Part shown: positions 1 through 10,700 of the stretch, in pieces
Layout of the letters: the number at the start of each line of letters is the position of its first letter
How positions within the stretch are numbered: the first letter of the stretch is position 1
Source of the DNA: Peronospora farinosa
Lineage: Eukaryota > Oomycota > Peronosporomycetes > Peronosporales > Peronosporaceae
DNA: 64,000 nt
Assembly: GCA_947646735.1 (NCBI GenBank)
Contig: CANTFK010000980.1
Coordinates: 310,001-374,000 of the forward strand
Reading direction: 5' to 3'
Position numbers and translations under genes: made by a program
Notes under the pieces: model-generated
What the model was told of the DNA's origin: nothing
Databases searched by the model: none
What the model saw: only the letters and a program-made list of their open reading frames with translations

Positions 1-64
1 GCGTTGAGATACGGTATTCGGTAATACCGTATCTTATCGATTAGGATTCGATAATCGATAACGC
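1..64. repeat. Nested palindromes able to form a three-way junction
   Basis: An 11-bp perfect inverted repeat (8-18 with 23-33, 4-nt loop) is followed by an 8-bp one (34-41 with 54-61). The outer bases 1-5 (gcgtt) are complementary to 60-64 (aacgc). On paper this gives a closing stem with two hairpins. Nothing here identifies it as a tRNA or a known element. It may be the edge of a transposable element lying outside the window. Confidence 0.5.
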
Positions 65-1129
65 TGTACTAAGTACATCATACACAGATGTTTAGACGAT
101 ACGTCGTCCAATAGCAAAGTCTGCATATAATAATTACTATTATAGTAATTAATCTAGTGTAGTGTTCTTAGAGTAGGACTCTTTATAAAATCTTAAAGCA
201 TAAATATAATCAGTTCTCCTTTTGAGTTTAAGATCGCAAGTCGTTCTGACTCGGGTCGCTCGCGGCAAGGAGCGAGTCAGTAGGACTTGGCGTGGGCAAG
301 CTACGCGCGACGTCGGAGGTGGTGAACGAGGCATCTTTATCAATCGGTCTAAATTATCGAAGATAGGGGATTTATGCCCTGTATTTTTTGCTATCAATCC
401 TCTTTTTATTTTTTTGTTTGTTAGAATATGTCAAATTAACTATGCTAAAGAGATTTGCCAAGAATCCAATGGAAACTACGCGGGTGGATGACTGTGGTAA
501 GATGCAAGCTAAAACTTCGAGGGCTTGTGCCACAAAAAGAAAAGAGAGTCTATATCGTAAGCCAAGCAACACCAAGCGTACCTACATGCACGGCGTTTTG
601 CGTCTGCAGTCCTTAACCAACAGCTTTACCGACTCTTAAACCCCTTGAATAGTGGTTCTTACGTCCTCTCAATCAATTGAGATTAATAAAGATGTCAGGA
701 AATGGGAATGAAAGTCCAGGGGAAAGAGAGATGGATCTCAGAGGATTAAGGCAACGCTGCAAGTATGAACCTGAGGTAAAGAGACAGCAAAGTCTAAGCT
801 GAACTTGAAGCTTAGAGACAACGCAGTAGACTACCGGCACGACGAACAAGTCTACGAGGCCGAAGAGAACAGCGAAGGATGCGTGAAGGATACAGCAAAA
901 AAACGAGGCTCGACGATGTCGCGAGGAGGTTGGCCTTTGTTGAATATATAGCGCCTCAACCAGCTTCGTGATTACGGCTAGAAGCTACGTAATCGTAACA
1001 TGAACCAGGACCACTTCAAGAATGGGATGATAGATTATATTATATGTACCTACTTTACTTTTTGCACTCAGCCACTTGAGCGCATTTAATCAGACTTCTC
1101 TGTCACTGGGGCAGGAAAAGGCAAATTGA
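65..1129. other. Gene-poor, probably decayed repeat DNA
   Basis: No intact gene is seen. Short open frames around 222-640 and 690-960 are interrupted by stops in every frame and match no family I know. A TATAAA string near 183 and the arginine- and lysine-rich broken frames suggest old transposon DNA, but I cannot assign a family. The right edge runs into the Helitron remnant. Confidence 0.4.
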
Positions 1130-3010
1130 GAGCTTTTGCCGGTTCCATTGAACCATTGATGAAGAATATATCCCCTTGTTCCTCGTTGCAGGATGGAATA
1201 ATCTAACGGTAAGTGTCAAGCTGTTCCGCGTTCAAAGTCTGCACCTCGTTGTCTGCCTCTTCTCCTACTCATCTACGATGAATGCTAGCTTCTCTGCAAT
1301 AAAGCAAGTTACCTGTAGCTTTTCTAATTTAAACGCAGATGCAAACAGGCTGAAGTCCACAAGGGTCTTTTCTAGGTTGCCAATAGATGTGCTATCAAAT
1401 TAAGCGCCAGACTTGTAATCTGGTCAGCTGACGGCTCCATATTTACATACTGGTGAAGTCTATGCGCGCAGTCGTCCGATAAATAATGTTGAAACTCATC
1501 CCATAGGTGCCGAGGATCAGCAGGTGGTCCATAAATTAAGGTTGTGACAAAGAATGATCTTAATTGAGCACCACTCTGCATCAGCCATGCCTCACGTAGA
1601 CGTTGCTCCCACCCTCCGTCGATTTCATACAATCCACGGGCAGCACATGCCGCCTGTAACGTACACCATCATGTGTTTGCAGGTCCTCGTAAGATATTTT
1701 TACCTTCTTGGTTGTCAACGATGACCGTGGGAAGTATCGATCCCCAACTTACAATTTTAAAAGGTAGACGGACGACGCACATCCCTCGCTTTCGCTCGCG
1801 TCCATTATTTTATGGCTTTGTTCCAGACAAAACGTGATACAAAAAGAATGCAAGCCGTAAGATGGTCCAGCACGTCAGTGTTATAGATCCCTCAAACCAC
1901 TGTGTGAGTATTGTTTTACGTGCTTGGTCATTGTTTACTGCATCCACCAAATATCGTTTGCGTCGAATGCAACTTGTTGCTGATCTGGCAAATAAACTCG
2001 CAGGCATTCGATTGGAGGCGAGTGATCGTGCATCTTGAAGACCAAGATGCATGATCACTTGCTCCAGCACGCCTATGGAGCCGAAATATATCGGGCGTAT
2101 ATGTATTGCTAGATCTCGTTTACATCCTCACCACCACTGTCGTGTGATCATGGCCCCTTGTATACATACTTAATGGCCGAGATCGATGAGCAAATCTGAT
2201 TGAAAAGATGTCTCACGTCAATATCATTTGGATGTAGTAAGCAATATCATATCTGTTTTGTGTATAAATAGATGAGTGCTTTTCGTTCTCCTCCAACCCA
2301 CCTCAACGTTGATGTGCGCGTTGTTATATTTAGATGACAGGTACAGATAATGCGGCACATTCCGTCGACTATCGACACAACGACCCCTTGCATCCTCAAA
2401 AATTGTCCATTATCACGCCGTATGTATACTGGATACGCATATTGATCGGCGGAAATCTCAATCGCAAACGCTCGAGGGCATCGCTTGCTGCACTTCTCAT
2501 TCTCCATGAATGGCGCATTGGGCTTGTCTTACCAAACGACCTATAGACCAAACAACGCGTCACCATTTCATATGAATCAGGAAGAGTGTCTGGGTAAGAA
2601 GTCTGTGCGGAGTCTTCTGAATCAATCTACGGAGCTTGGATGCCTCATCGAGGATTATAAGATGTGCGCGTGGGAAGGCCTCTGTTGTGGAGCTCTTATA
2701 CCCATACTTTGTCGTCCACCGTTCCAAAACAATTTCGCTCAATAAGGCTCGTCATGAACACCTGCAATTTGATGGTTTATCAATCTTGCCACCATGTTCG
2801 GCCGATGATGAGGCTGTTGCCCAGGTTCCAGCTCGGCTGTGATATCGGGCTATTTTGGATTGCACGTATACGTCACAGAAAGGTCCGGTCGGCCATACAG
2901 GCGCACGATAGCCATGGCGTCCTGGTATTGCTGGCTCATCGGGCGATCGCTGCAAGCAAAACTGGATGGCATAGTTCTTCTTTTCCCTACAGGAGATGCA
3001 AGGACAATAT
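1130..3010 (-). mobile_element. Decayed Helitron (Rep/helicase) remnant
   Basis: Reading the minus strand from about 3010 downwards, broken frames give successive Helitron motifs in the right order: MPSSF then SQQYQDAMAIVRLYGRPDL (about 2980-2870), TYTCNPK, the Rep segment AFPRAHLII (about 2660-2690), KCSKRCPRAF and YPVYIRRDNG (about 2510-2400), KYVYKG (about 2155-2172), QYIYARYISAP and VYLPDQQQVAFDANDIWW (about 2110-1930), YEDLQTHDGV (about 1690), then GLYEIDGGWEQRLREAWLMQ and PADPRHLWDEF (about 1640-1480). The helicase start follows: QTLNAEQ and IFFINGS, then a frameshift into GTGKS (Walker A, about 1180-1130). The HUH nuclease motif, normally PHAH in this family, reads PRAH, so the first catalytic His is gone. 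Stops and frameshifts are numerous. It is a dead copy and no terminal hairpin was identified. Confidence 0.88.
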
Positions 3011-4001
3011 TCCTTTAATAAATAATATTGTCGAATATTATCAGCTAGGATAATACTCACACTGGTACTTAATGTTCGTGCCAATATTATGTGAAGGGCT
3101 CATTCCGTTACAGTTGCAGTCTAGCTCCATCGTCTGGGAAGGTACGGACGTGGTCCTAACGGGCCGCAAGATCCTAGGCGCCACCAACCTCTAACAAGAC
3201 CAAGTGCTGGTGGAACCTAGGATCTTGCTGCCCGTTAGGACCACGTCCGTTAATTACTTAGTCATCACCGCTACCACTGTTAAAAACTTCTTCCTATATG
3301 CTCCGCTACGCTTTGACGTAAGTATCTTTCCTTAGATCGATAGACTATCAGTAGTGCCGTCAACCTTTTTCGGCTAAAGGATTAATAGCGCTAGTCACAC
3401 CGATTGATTCTCAGCAGCTTTAAGGATCAATATCCCTGATTGTAGCAAATTCATCTTGGCCGTTGTCCGCTCCACAACATCAGGTGCAACTTATGTGTTC
3501 GAATTGGTCAAAATTTTCCTGTCAATTTTGGCGTCCACTCTGTTCTCGGAAAATGCGCATACGCCCTTCTAGACAAAGATTCTATAGCGTCCGCCGAGAC
3601 GATGGCTTTTGGTGTGTAGTCACAAGATACTTCGAAGCTTTACATCGTTTTGCTGCTGCCAGGGCTGCCTCGCGTAACATGTTAGCTTTCTTTAACATGA
3701 TGCAGCTACTGTAGTTGCTAGAACCTGACCAACGCGAGTTTTTTCACTCAGTAATTTACAGACTACTACGAGCTTGCAAAATCAGGCATTTAAGCTTAAG
3801 TTTGTATGTGTGGTCGCTTAGAGCATTTTTTACATGTACTACCAGTTGCAAAAGCCAAGCGAAGTTGGCTGAGATATTATTATGAGTCGTAGTACGACAG
3901 TATCATGAAACGTAATCTGAGACAAAATATGTTCACGAAATCGGTAGTGAATCCATATTTCAATCCGTTTCGTCCTCCAAAATTCAAGCAGAATCCTTAC
4001 A
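3011..4001. other. Intergenic, no gene recognised
   Basis: This stretch separates the Helitron remnant from the dioxygenase gene. It contains the inverted repeat at 3144-3250, annotated separately. An 83-codon open frame at 3463-3714 on the plus strand is rich in Arg and Cys, matches no family I know, and is probably chance or repeat-derived. Confidence 0.5.
3144..3250. repeat. 43-bp inverted repeat with 21-nt loop
   Basis: Arms 3144-3186 and 3208-3250 are reverse complements with three mismatches; the spacer is 3187-3207. The arms begin acggacgtggtcctaacggg. It is compact and resembles a foldback element, a MITE core, or two transposon ends head to head. I could not define flanking target duplications. 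Confidence 0.75.
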
Positions 4002-4862
4002 ATGGTCGCCTTCCGCCACCCCGTTGTCGCCGTCTCACACGGACCCGGTCCATTGTGGCTTCTCTCATCGGGCTCTGTCGATATGAACAACTCCAGTCTC
4101 CCGGCGCGTGCACTGACCACTACGTTCGAGAAGCTCTACCCCAAGGGCATGAACCTGCCCAAGCGCATTCTCTATGTGTCTGCTCACTGGGAATCCGACA
4201 GCAGTGGCTTTGAAATTTCTAGCGCTATCAAGCCGGACATGATTTATGACTATCACGGCTTTCCAAGTGAGGCCTACGACGTTGCTTATCCTGCAAAGGG
4301 CGATCCCACTTTTGCACAAAAGGTAAAGGCTGAGCTTGAAAAGAACAACATAAAGGCGAAGCTCGTGGACCGCGGATTTGACCACGGCGTGTTCGTGCCA
4401 ATGCTTCTGATCTGTCCCGAAGCCGATATCCCAATCGTTACCATGTCGATCAATTCACGCCTAGGCAACCAGGCACACTTCGATTTGGGTCAGGCAATTG
4501 CACCTTTCCGTGACGAGGACACGCTAATTCTTTGTTCCGGTCAAGCTACACACAATATGCGTGCGTCTGGCGAGCCGAATAGCCCGCTCTTGGATTGGGC
4601 CGTGGCATTCCAAGGCTGGTTGGACAATACGTTCACGGCAGACTCCAAGCTAAGCTACAGTCAACGTAGGGACCAGATAATCAACTGGCATGATGCTCCC
4701 GCTGCTAGACTCGCACACCCGACGCCCGACCACTTCATTCCATTTGTCGTCGGAGCTGGCGCGGGTATGGACGAAAGTAAGCCCGAAGCGGAAAAACTGT
4801 TTAGCGGGTGGGCAATGAGCCACATGTCGTTTGCCACATATGCCTGGGGAGCTAGGAACTAA
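4002..4862 (+). CDS. LigB-type extradiol dioxygenase (DODA/YgiD-like)
   Basis: Single-exon gene of 286 residues. It resembles the class III extradiol ring-cleavage dioxygenases (LigB fold, 4,5-DOPA dioxygenase or YgiD group), metal enzymes that open catechol rings. The sequence shows VSHGPGP near the N-terminus (His13), SAHWE (His62), DHGVFVPM in the middle and HPTPDHFIPF near residue 240. These carry the metal-binding and catalytic histidines of the family. The length fits (260-300). The start at 4002 places the first His motif at the usual distance from the N-terminus. No signal peptide is seen, so it is probably cytosolic. The substrate cannot be told from sequence; plant-like DOPA cleavage is only one option. 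It converges with the VMA21-like gene 118 bp downstream. Confidence 0.88.
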   Translation: MVAFRHPVVAVSHGPGPLWLLSSGSVDMNNSSLPARALTTTFEKLYPKGMNLPKRILYVSAHWESDSSGFEISSAIKPDMIYDYHGFPSEAYDVAYPAKGDPTFAQKVKAELEKNNIKAKLVDRGFDHGVFVPMLLICPEADIPIVTMSINSRLGNQAHFDLGQAIAPFRDEDTLILCSGQATHNMRASGEPNSPLLDWAVAFQGWLDNTFTADSKLSYSQRRDQIINWHDAPAARLAHPTPDHFIPFVVGAGAGMDESKPEAEKLFSGWAMSHMSFATYAWGARN

Positions 4863-4980
4863 GCAACTGCTCCTGGTGTACGCTTAGCCAGCCAGATATT
4901 ACGATAGATCAGGTACTGCAAACGGATACTTTGTCTTGATGACGACGCATAACTAACACTCTCATAAACTAAAAACATTC

Positions 4981-5559
4981 TTATTGCTCCTTCGCCTTGG
5001 CAAAACGCCCCACTGGCGGAGCCACGTCCTTCTCATCATTCTCTTTCCACGCCGACAAAATGTAGAGTCCAATGACGATATTTACCGAAAGAACTGCTAT
5101 AAATCCACTACCAATAACACCACAAACAAATCAAGCATGCAATTAGTCATGGACCAAGCAAAAGATACCTTGAGCTCATATATTCTGCAACAGTTGAGTA
5201 TTCAAACCTCCACGCATCCGCATACTGATTGCCTGGTTCTCCTAAACATATACACCCCATCAGATGATCACCTCTTGTCCAGATCAAAAACTGCAACTGT
5301 CTACCGGGTTTAAATATGCTGCGTACGCCGTAGAACGTGCTCAAAGGGACGACACCCATCAGAATCGAGAACACTACCAACTTTCGAAGCACCATACGAT
5401 TATGCGCACGATTGCTGTAGAGTAGAAAGCACCATATTATCAACCACAATGTCTTCTTTTGCTATTTATATACAGTATCTTCGTATTCACACACCCGGCC
5501 GCGCGTTGCTGCATACCACTCAAGCTCTTGGTCTTTATCAACATCTTTGAAACCGTCAT
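4981..5559 (-). CDS. VMA21: VMA21-like V-ATPase assembly membrane protein
   Basis: Four short exons read on the minus strand (5559-5495, 5414-5305, 5184-5169, 5107-4981) join in frame into 105 codons. The first transmembrane segment follows the basic stretch MVLRK (KLVVFSILMGVVPLSTFYG) and the second is GFIAVLSVNIVIGLYILSAW. They are separated by a short loop, and a charged tail ends KAKEQ. This is the layout of VMA21, the small ER protein that escorts assembly of the V-ATPase Vo sector. The third exon is only 16 nt. The splice sites are canonical: gtgtgt, gtagac and gtatct donors, with cag, cag and tag acceptors. The start codon is 107 bp from the start of the divergent AMSH-like gene. The yeast-type dilysine retrieval signal is not obvious. 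Confidence 0.78.
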
Positions 5560-5666
5560 CCTAATTGTCTTGATCTTAGTATGAACAGGAATGCACTTTC
5601 CGCTTAAGTTCGAACTTGAACTTGTTTTAGCAGTTTCGTAATTCGAAAAAAAGAGCGCTCATTAGT
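5560..5666. promoter_or_regulatory. Short divergent promoter (VMA21-like / AMSH-like)
   Basis: Only 107 bp separate the two start codons, so both genes must share core promoter DNA. GCTCATT at 5657-5663 resembles the oomycete initiator-like element, but it lies just 3 nt before the AMSH start codon, so its role is uncertain. Confidence 0.4.
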
Positions 5667-7712
5667 ATGGACGACGTTGTTAGTGAACGGCTGGTGGCTC
5701 GACGCGCACATCTGGCGACATTATGTGATGTAGAACCCGTAAATCAGCATTCACGGTTGCATAGCTATTACCATTTGGCACGCCAGCTTTACCGCCAATC
5801 CGAGACGTACTTTGCCGACGGTGCATGGGATAACGCGTAGGTGTCTTGGCCACAGAGCGCAGAGGTTCTATTTTTTTGCAGTATTGGCTGCGAAGATGTG
5901 GAGCTAGGAACTTAGTATAATTATGTGATGTTGTATGTTATGACTGCTTCTGCTATACTGTAGTTACGTGTTTCTGGCTAAATTCATCAAGTAAGGGGCA
6001 AACAGATTGGAAAGAAAGTCGATGGGTTCTATTTTTTGATATGCATTTTGTATACAGACTCTGTTCGAAGGTAATAACTGGACACAAGGACTATGAGCTA
6101 CCACGATATGGCAAGGAACGTGAGTGGGTGCAAGCGGTATGTATACCATCATCTCACTGCAGACTGAGCTTAGATCATCTTACTTATACACGGCGTGTAT
6201 TTAGCAAGCAGCGAATGGGTTTAAGCTATTTGACGCAATTTTGGATGGCATGAAAGTAGAAGAACTTGAATATTTGGAATATGAACGGTCGCTAGTGGAG
6301 GAAAAGGAGCAAATCAATGCGACGGATCAAGCAAAGAAGCAAGTGAAGATGACTGCGCTGGAAGATCGCCTGCAAGCGATGCGGCTTGCAAAGAAGAGCG
6401 TGGGTCGACAAAAAGTACAGGATGCAGGAGTAGCCGAGAAAAAAGACACTACGCTTAACCAATCGACTCCGAGTAGGTCACAACTCGATTGCCTGCTACA
6501 ACCGCGCCAAAAGGTAGAGCCAGGTCTTGCATGCATGAAGTTGATTGTGGATGTACTAACACCATGTTTTGATACTGTAGGAACGGAGCAGTTCTCTATT
6601 GTATCCTTCAGTGGGGAAGGCGTCATGGATGACAGCCGATGCTGGTCAGTATTCTCGCACGCGCGTATCGATGCCACCTCTGAGTCGTCGGCGATCTCAA
6701 GAAGCCATCGCCAATCTAACTAGGTAAGTGTGTGACACAAACCTCATGAAGTGAGGTGAGTATGATTTCATTAAATCGTATCTGCGTAGCGGAAAGATTC
6801 GTACGCTAGAGATTCCAGCAGGCATCATTGTTCAGTTCACATCGCTAGCTGCACCAAACACCAATAGGCCGCCTTACGGAATCGAGACCTGTGGTATATT
6901 GGCCGGGATTTTGGTACTATATTCTTGCAACACAGCATGTTGGACGCTATTGCTTAGTCACTAACTGCTCTTCGCTCTCTGTTTAGCACGATCAGAAACT
7001 AGCTATCACTACGCTTATCATCCCGAAGCAAGAAGTGCGTGGGTTCAGGAAATTTCATTCGCCATTCTGCCATGAAGTTAACCAACGTTGATGTCTGATT
7101 GTGAAGGGATCGTCGGACATGTGCACTATGACGAATGAAGAGGAACTTTATGACTTTTGCTTTAGTAACGAGCTGCTCACTCTCGGCTGGATTCATGTAA
7201 GTCTTGTAATGTGCGTGGACGTAGAAGTTATGCTGTTTACACTACGCTAATCGTAGTTGTATCGAATGTGTTTCCATATAGACGCACCCTAAGCAGGACT
7301 GCTTTTTGTCGTCGGTTGATATTCACACCCAGTGCGGCTTTCAGTCGATCTTGCCCGAGGTACATCTCATCGACCTACATTGCTTATCATGCGTTTTGTG
7401 AAGTGACCACAACTACTCTGTTTGTCGCGAACACTACTAGGCTGTCGCTGTTGTTGTTGCACCAAGCGATCCACACAAGAAGTAAGCATAGCGTGTTTTT
7501 GCCATGTGATTACACCTGCTAATCGTATGTACGTGTTGTTTTGCCTCAGTGTCGGAGTGTTTCGGTTGACGGAGCCAAACGGGCTGCAATTGATTCAAAA
7601 TTGCAATCTGACGGGGTTCCACACACATCCAAGCCAGATCGAAATTTACTCGACCGCATTCGAGTGCAAGTGGTTGAAGCAGTTCACAGTGCAGCTGGTT
7701 GATATGCGATAG
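5667..7712 (+). CDS. AMSH/STAMBP-like JAMM deubiquitinase
   Basis: Ten exons (5667-5836, 6058-6136, 6205-6513, 6581-6723, 6790-6913, 6987-7034, 7107-7196, 7282-7359, 7441-7481, 7550-7712) give 414 residues in frame. The N-terminus resembles the USP8/AMSH dimerisation (MIT-like) helices (YYHLARQLYRQSETYF, HKDYELPRYGKEREW). A long charged coiled coil follows, then the MPN+/JAMM domain: IETCGILAG (catalytic Glu region), LTLGWIH then THP (zinc HxH), and SSVDIHTQ (zinc Asp). Insert cysteines typical of AMSH are present (GFHTHP near the end). The family cleaves Lys63-linked ubiquitin at endosomes with ESCRT. Intron 3 has a clear branch site (tactaac). The exact end of exon 1 and start of exon 2 are the least certain; a residue block may be missing there. 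Confidence 0.88.
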
Positions 7713-7921
7713 GCAAGACAGTGAACTGACCTTCCTACAAATAGTTGCGTGTTGTACAGCCACCTAGGTGTCAAACGCGTTTAAAATGAAACAAATATAT
7801 GTACAAGTGGATGCAGACTTGCATTATGGTGTATTGGTGCGCCTATTGGATATGCCAGCTAGCTCAATCGCTATTTTTCAGCCTTCAGCCAGATGATGAT
7901 TTCGCTGAGTGATGTGTGAAT

Positions 7922-8900
7922 TTAAATATCGTCTGCGTTGTCGAGATTCAGCAGAACCTTCTCCATTCCAGGTTTGAAGGCAGGCTTGCCCAAAAACGGG
8001 CAGCTACCGCATCGGAAGGCATCTCCCTTGAAGCACTAAGATGTGAAAACATACACAAAGCATTAGAAAATAAATGAATGCACGAAGTAAAGGATTGTGT
8101 GACCAATCGCACATTTCCGCATCCAGACACCAGCTTGTTCAAGTCCTTCTCCGACATGACTGGCTTGTCTTCTTCATCCTTAAGTCTACACAAGAAACAA
8201 AAATTATCAGGTCCACACAAAAACGCATATCAATGCAGACAAATGTTGCTTACCCGCAAGTACAATTCTTGCATGCACGTTTCTTCCCACCAACTTCACC
8301 ACAGTCCGCTTTAGCCATCTGCAGGACCTCATTTGTGTCATCCAATAGAGTGTCCTCATCAATAATATCATCGTCCTGTTCCTCGTCACCACCAAAGTCG
8401 TCTGCCAGGATCGTCCACTTTTTCATTGGCTGAGCAGTCCCAGTCTTCTTTCCAAGCGGGATAGCAGCACTTTCAAACATCTGTTTCTTCGACGAAAAGC
8501 AGACAGAATCAGATAATTCCGGATAAAATGGACTCTTCTCGTCTTTATCCGACGTGTCCACCAAGCCACCAATCATCAGCGCCATGAGGATGGCGTTCTT
8601 CTTCTCCTCTTTCACGTCGGTCACGTGCAGATACAGTGTACCACCAGCTTTAAGAAGCGGTAGCACTGCACCCAGTTCCGTTTCCAGCTGCTCCGTCTGT
8701 TCGTTAAATGACACGACGGCATCAAATGTGTTTTCCTTGGCGGCGGAGTTACTGGCCATCGTCTGCACTATGTCCGAGTCCTGGGGAATGGAGAAAAGCG
8801 TCACATTTTCCACTTGCGGGTTCGCCTTCTTCAGTTGCTGCGTGGCCGACGTTGCGTCCTGTAGACGCGTCAAGATCGCTACGTTGCCTTGGAGAGCCAT
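7922..8900 (-). CDS. DRE2: Anamorsin/Dre2 cytosolic Fe-S assembly protein
   Basis: Three exons on the minus strand (8900-8254, 8185-8113, 8035-7922) encode 277 residues. The N-terminal part is a SAM-methyltransferase-like fold without catalysis. The linker is acidic. The C-terminal CIAPIN1 domain holds the first cysteine cluster (C-x9-C-x2-C-x-C, ending CKNCTCG) that binds a 2Fe-2S cluster, and the twin Cx2C motif CGNC with RCGSC for the second cluster. The conserved tail [11 protein letters not shown] is present. Dre2 receives electrons from Tah18 and feeds cytosolic Fe-S assembly and ribonucleotide reductase cofactor formation. All cluster ligands are intact. The gene converges with the AMSH-like gene 209 bp away and diverges from the KH gene. 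Confidence 0.95.
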
Positions 8901-9297
8901 TGAATATGCTAAAAATTACTCAAAGTTTTACTTATGGAAGAATTTAAGTATCGATTAATATTAAACCTACGAGTCCAAATTAAAAGCACTTTTATTTAGG
9001 ATCTAACTAAAGCCTAACATTTGTCAGGACATAAATGCTTATCCTGCTTCCTAGCCTATTATTATCCTAATTATTGTAATAGTATCCTATTTCATCTTTT
9101 CAAGATATTTTCAGGATTCTTTCGCGTAATACCATCTATCTAACGCAACGTCTCATTATATAATGCCATCTATCAAACGCTACGTCTCATTACATCGAAC
9201 GTCAATCGTTGGACTAAATAAATCTGGTTTGTAAATCTTGGCTCTTATCTTTTCACTTGATAATTTCATTCGTCGTGGCAATTGCTACAGTTACAGT
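8901..9297. promoter_or_regulatory. Divergent spacer with 34-bp tandem repeat
   Basis: AT-rich 397-bp region between the start codons of the Dre2 and KH genes. It contains two 32-bp copies of taatrccatctat-type sequence at 9127-9158 and 9161-9192 (about four mismatches, period 34). No gene is seen. The repeat may be regulatory or simple local duplication. Confidence 0.5.
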
Positions 9298-10470
9298 ATG
9301 AGCTATTATTCGACTGCCAAGAATGTATCAATTCCGGACCATGTTTCAGTTGGAGCTGTCATTGGCAGAGGAGGTAGCAACTGCAAAGCGCTTCGTGAGA
9401 AACATGGTGTTCGATGCTTTGTAGATCGAACCGACCGAAAAGTGGCGCTGAAGGGGCCGAGAAGTTGTATTGAAAGTGCGGAAGATGAACTCGTAAGGTT
9501 ATTCGCCTCTCTTGAGACCACCAAGTCTAGTGAACGACGAGTCTTTGAAGTCGTAGCGCGTGACGGGCCATCCTATTGGTGGACATTTCAAAAGGACAAA
9601 GAGGCTTCTAGTAACTTTGAAGTTGAAGAGTTTCCGTATCGCCTTCAGCAGTCCGGACGAGCTGTGAAGACTGCCAGTCAGGATGAAGCTTGGATCAAGG
9701 AGTTTTATGAAGACGATACAACCAATGTGATGAGTTATCTTCTAGAGGATCCGTCAAAATTGCCGCCCAAGATTAAATTGTCGTTTGGGAAACTATGCTT
9801 CAAATTTAAGTCCATACGCTATGAGGATTCGACTATCGCGTGGCCGGAGCTGCAGAAACTCGACTATTGCCATGACTTCTTGACGCGCTGGTCCAACTTT
9901 TGCAAACGGACGTCGCCTCCCATCGCAGCTTTGATGGACGACCTGGAGGAGTGGATGAAGGAAGGGGTGAAGGTGCAAAAGTTGCTGTCCGTGCATGTTG
10001 CTATTTCTAGAGACAGGGGGTTTAACATGAAGTACCATCTCGTCGAAGGCCAGTGGGAACTGTACAAGGCGTACAGCAAACGCCACGTATATGGCAGCTA
10101 CGACGTCATTTTCAATAATGACATTTCGTTCCGCTTGCGCGCTGTTACCCGCGAGAAGATTTCGAAGAATGCCTCGGCTGATATCGAACGCCACCTTGAC
10201 ATCTCGATCCCAGACGATGGTGACTTTTATCGTACCGAAGTCTCTTTAAACAGGACAGCCCCATTAGGGATGAAGATCGACTCGTTCGAAGCGAGGTCGA
10301 AAGCTTATGTCGAGGCAAACGGTCTTTGCTTTGCTATTTGCTACATGGACCAACGTCAAGAAGAGTTCCGTCTTGATTGTCGCTTATCGAACACAGAGAA
10401 GGAAAAGCTGGACGTTAAGGACAACGAAGCTCAAGTGGTGCTGAAGAAGGTGTTGCAGATGCTGCAGTAA
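9298..10470 (+). CDS. KH-domain RNA-binding protein
   Basis: Single exon, 390 residues from the ATG at 9298. Upstream in-frame codons contain no earlier ATG. Residues about 10-70 form a KH domain with the IGRGGSNCKALREKHG loop (GxxG core) that grips single-stranded nucleic acid. The remaining 300 residues are rich in aromatic and charged residues (YWWTFQKDKE, SFGKLCFKFKSIRYED) and match no domain I can name. There is no signal peptide or membrane segment. The precise role cannot be inferred; RNA binding rests on the KH motif alone. Confidence 0.72.
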   Translation: MSYYSTAKNVSIPDHVSVGAVIGRGGSNCKALREKHGVRCFVDRTDRKVALKGPRSCIESAEDELVRLFASLETTKSSERRVFEVVARDGPSYWWTFQKDKEASSNFEVEEFPYRLQQSGRAVKTASQDEAWIKEFYEDDTTNVMSYLLEDPSKLPPKIKLSFGKLCFKFKSIRYEDSTIAWPELQKLDYCHDFLTRWSNFCKRTSPPIAALMDDLEEWMKEGVKVQKLLSVHVAISRDRGFNMKYHLVEGQWELYKAYSKRHVYGSYDVIFNNDISFRLRAVTREKISKNASADIERHLDISIPDDGDFYRTEVSLNRTAPLGMKIDSFEARSKAYVEANGLCFAICYMDQRQEEFRLDCRLSNTEKEKLDVKDNEAQVVLKKVLQMLQ

Positions 10471-10700
10471 CCGATGGAATTGTCCTGAGTGACTAGTGAA
10501 CTCGACCAAGCTTTTTTTGCGAATCCAACGAATTGATTTGCAACATTTTCTTGTAATTTCTGTACTCCAAACCGTACGATTTCAACAGACAACAAAGTGT
10601 CTCCGATGTATCCATATCGAGATACACAGGGATATTCGTACGTATGTATGTGAACTGCGCATTTCTCATTTCGTCCCGTAAATTCCATCGGAAGGTCGCT

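Noticed and set aside
1..64. tRNA gene
   Set aside because: The stems are not arranged as a cloverleaf with a T-loop or anticodon loop of the right size.
9238..9297. Earlier start for the KH protein
   Set aside because: The frame opens upstream only with a TTG codon; nuclear genes start with ATG, so 9298 was used.
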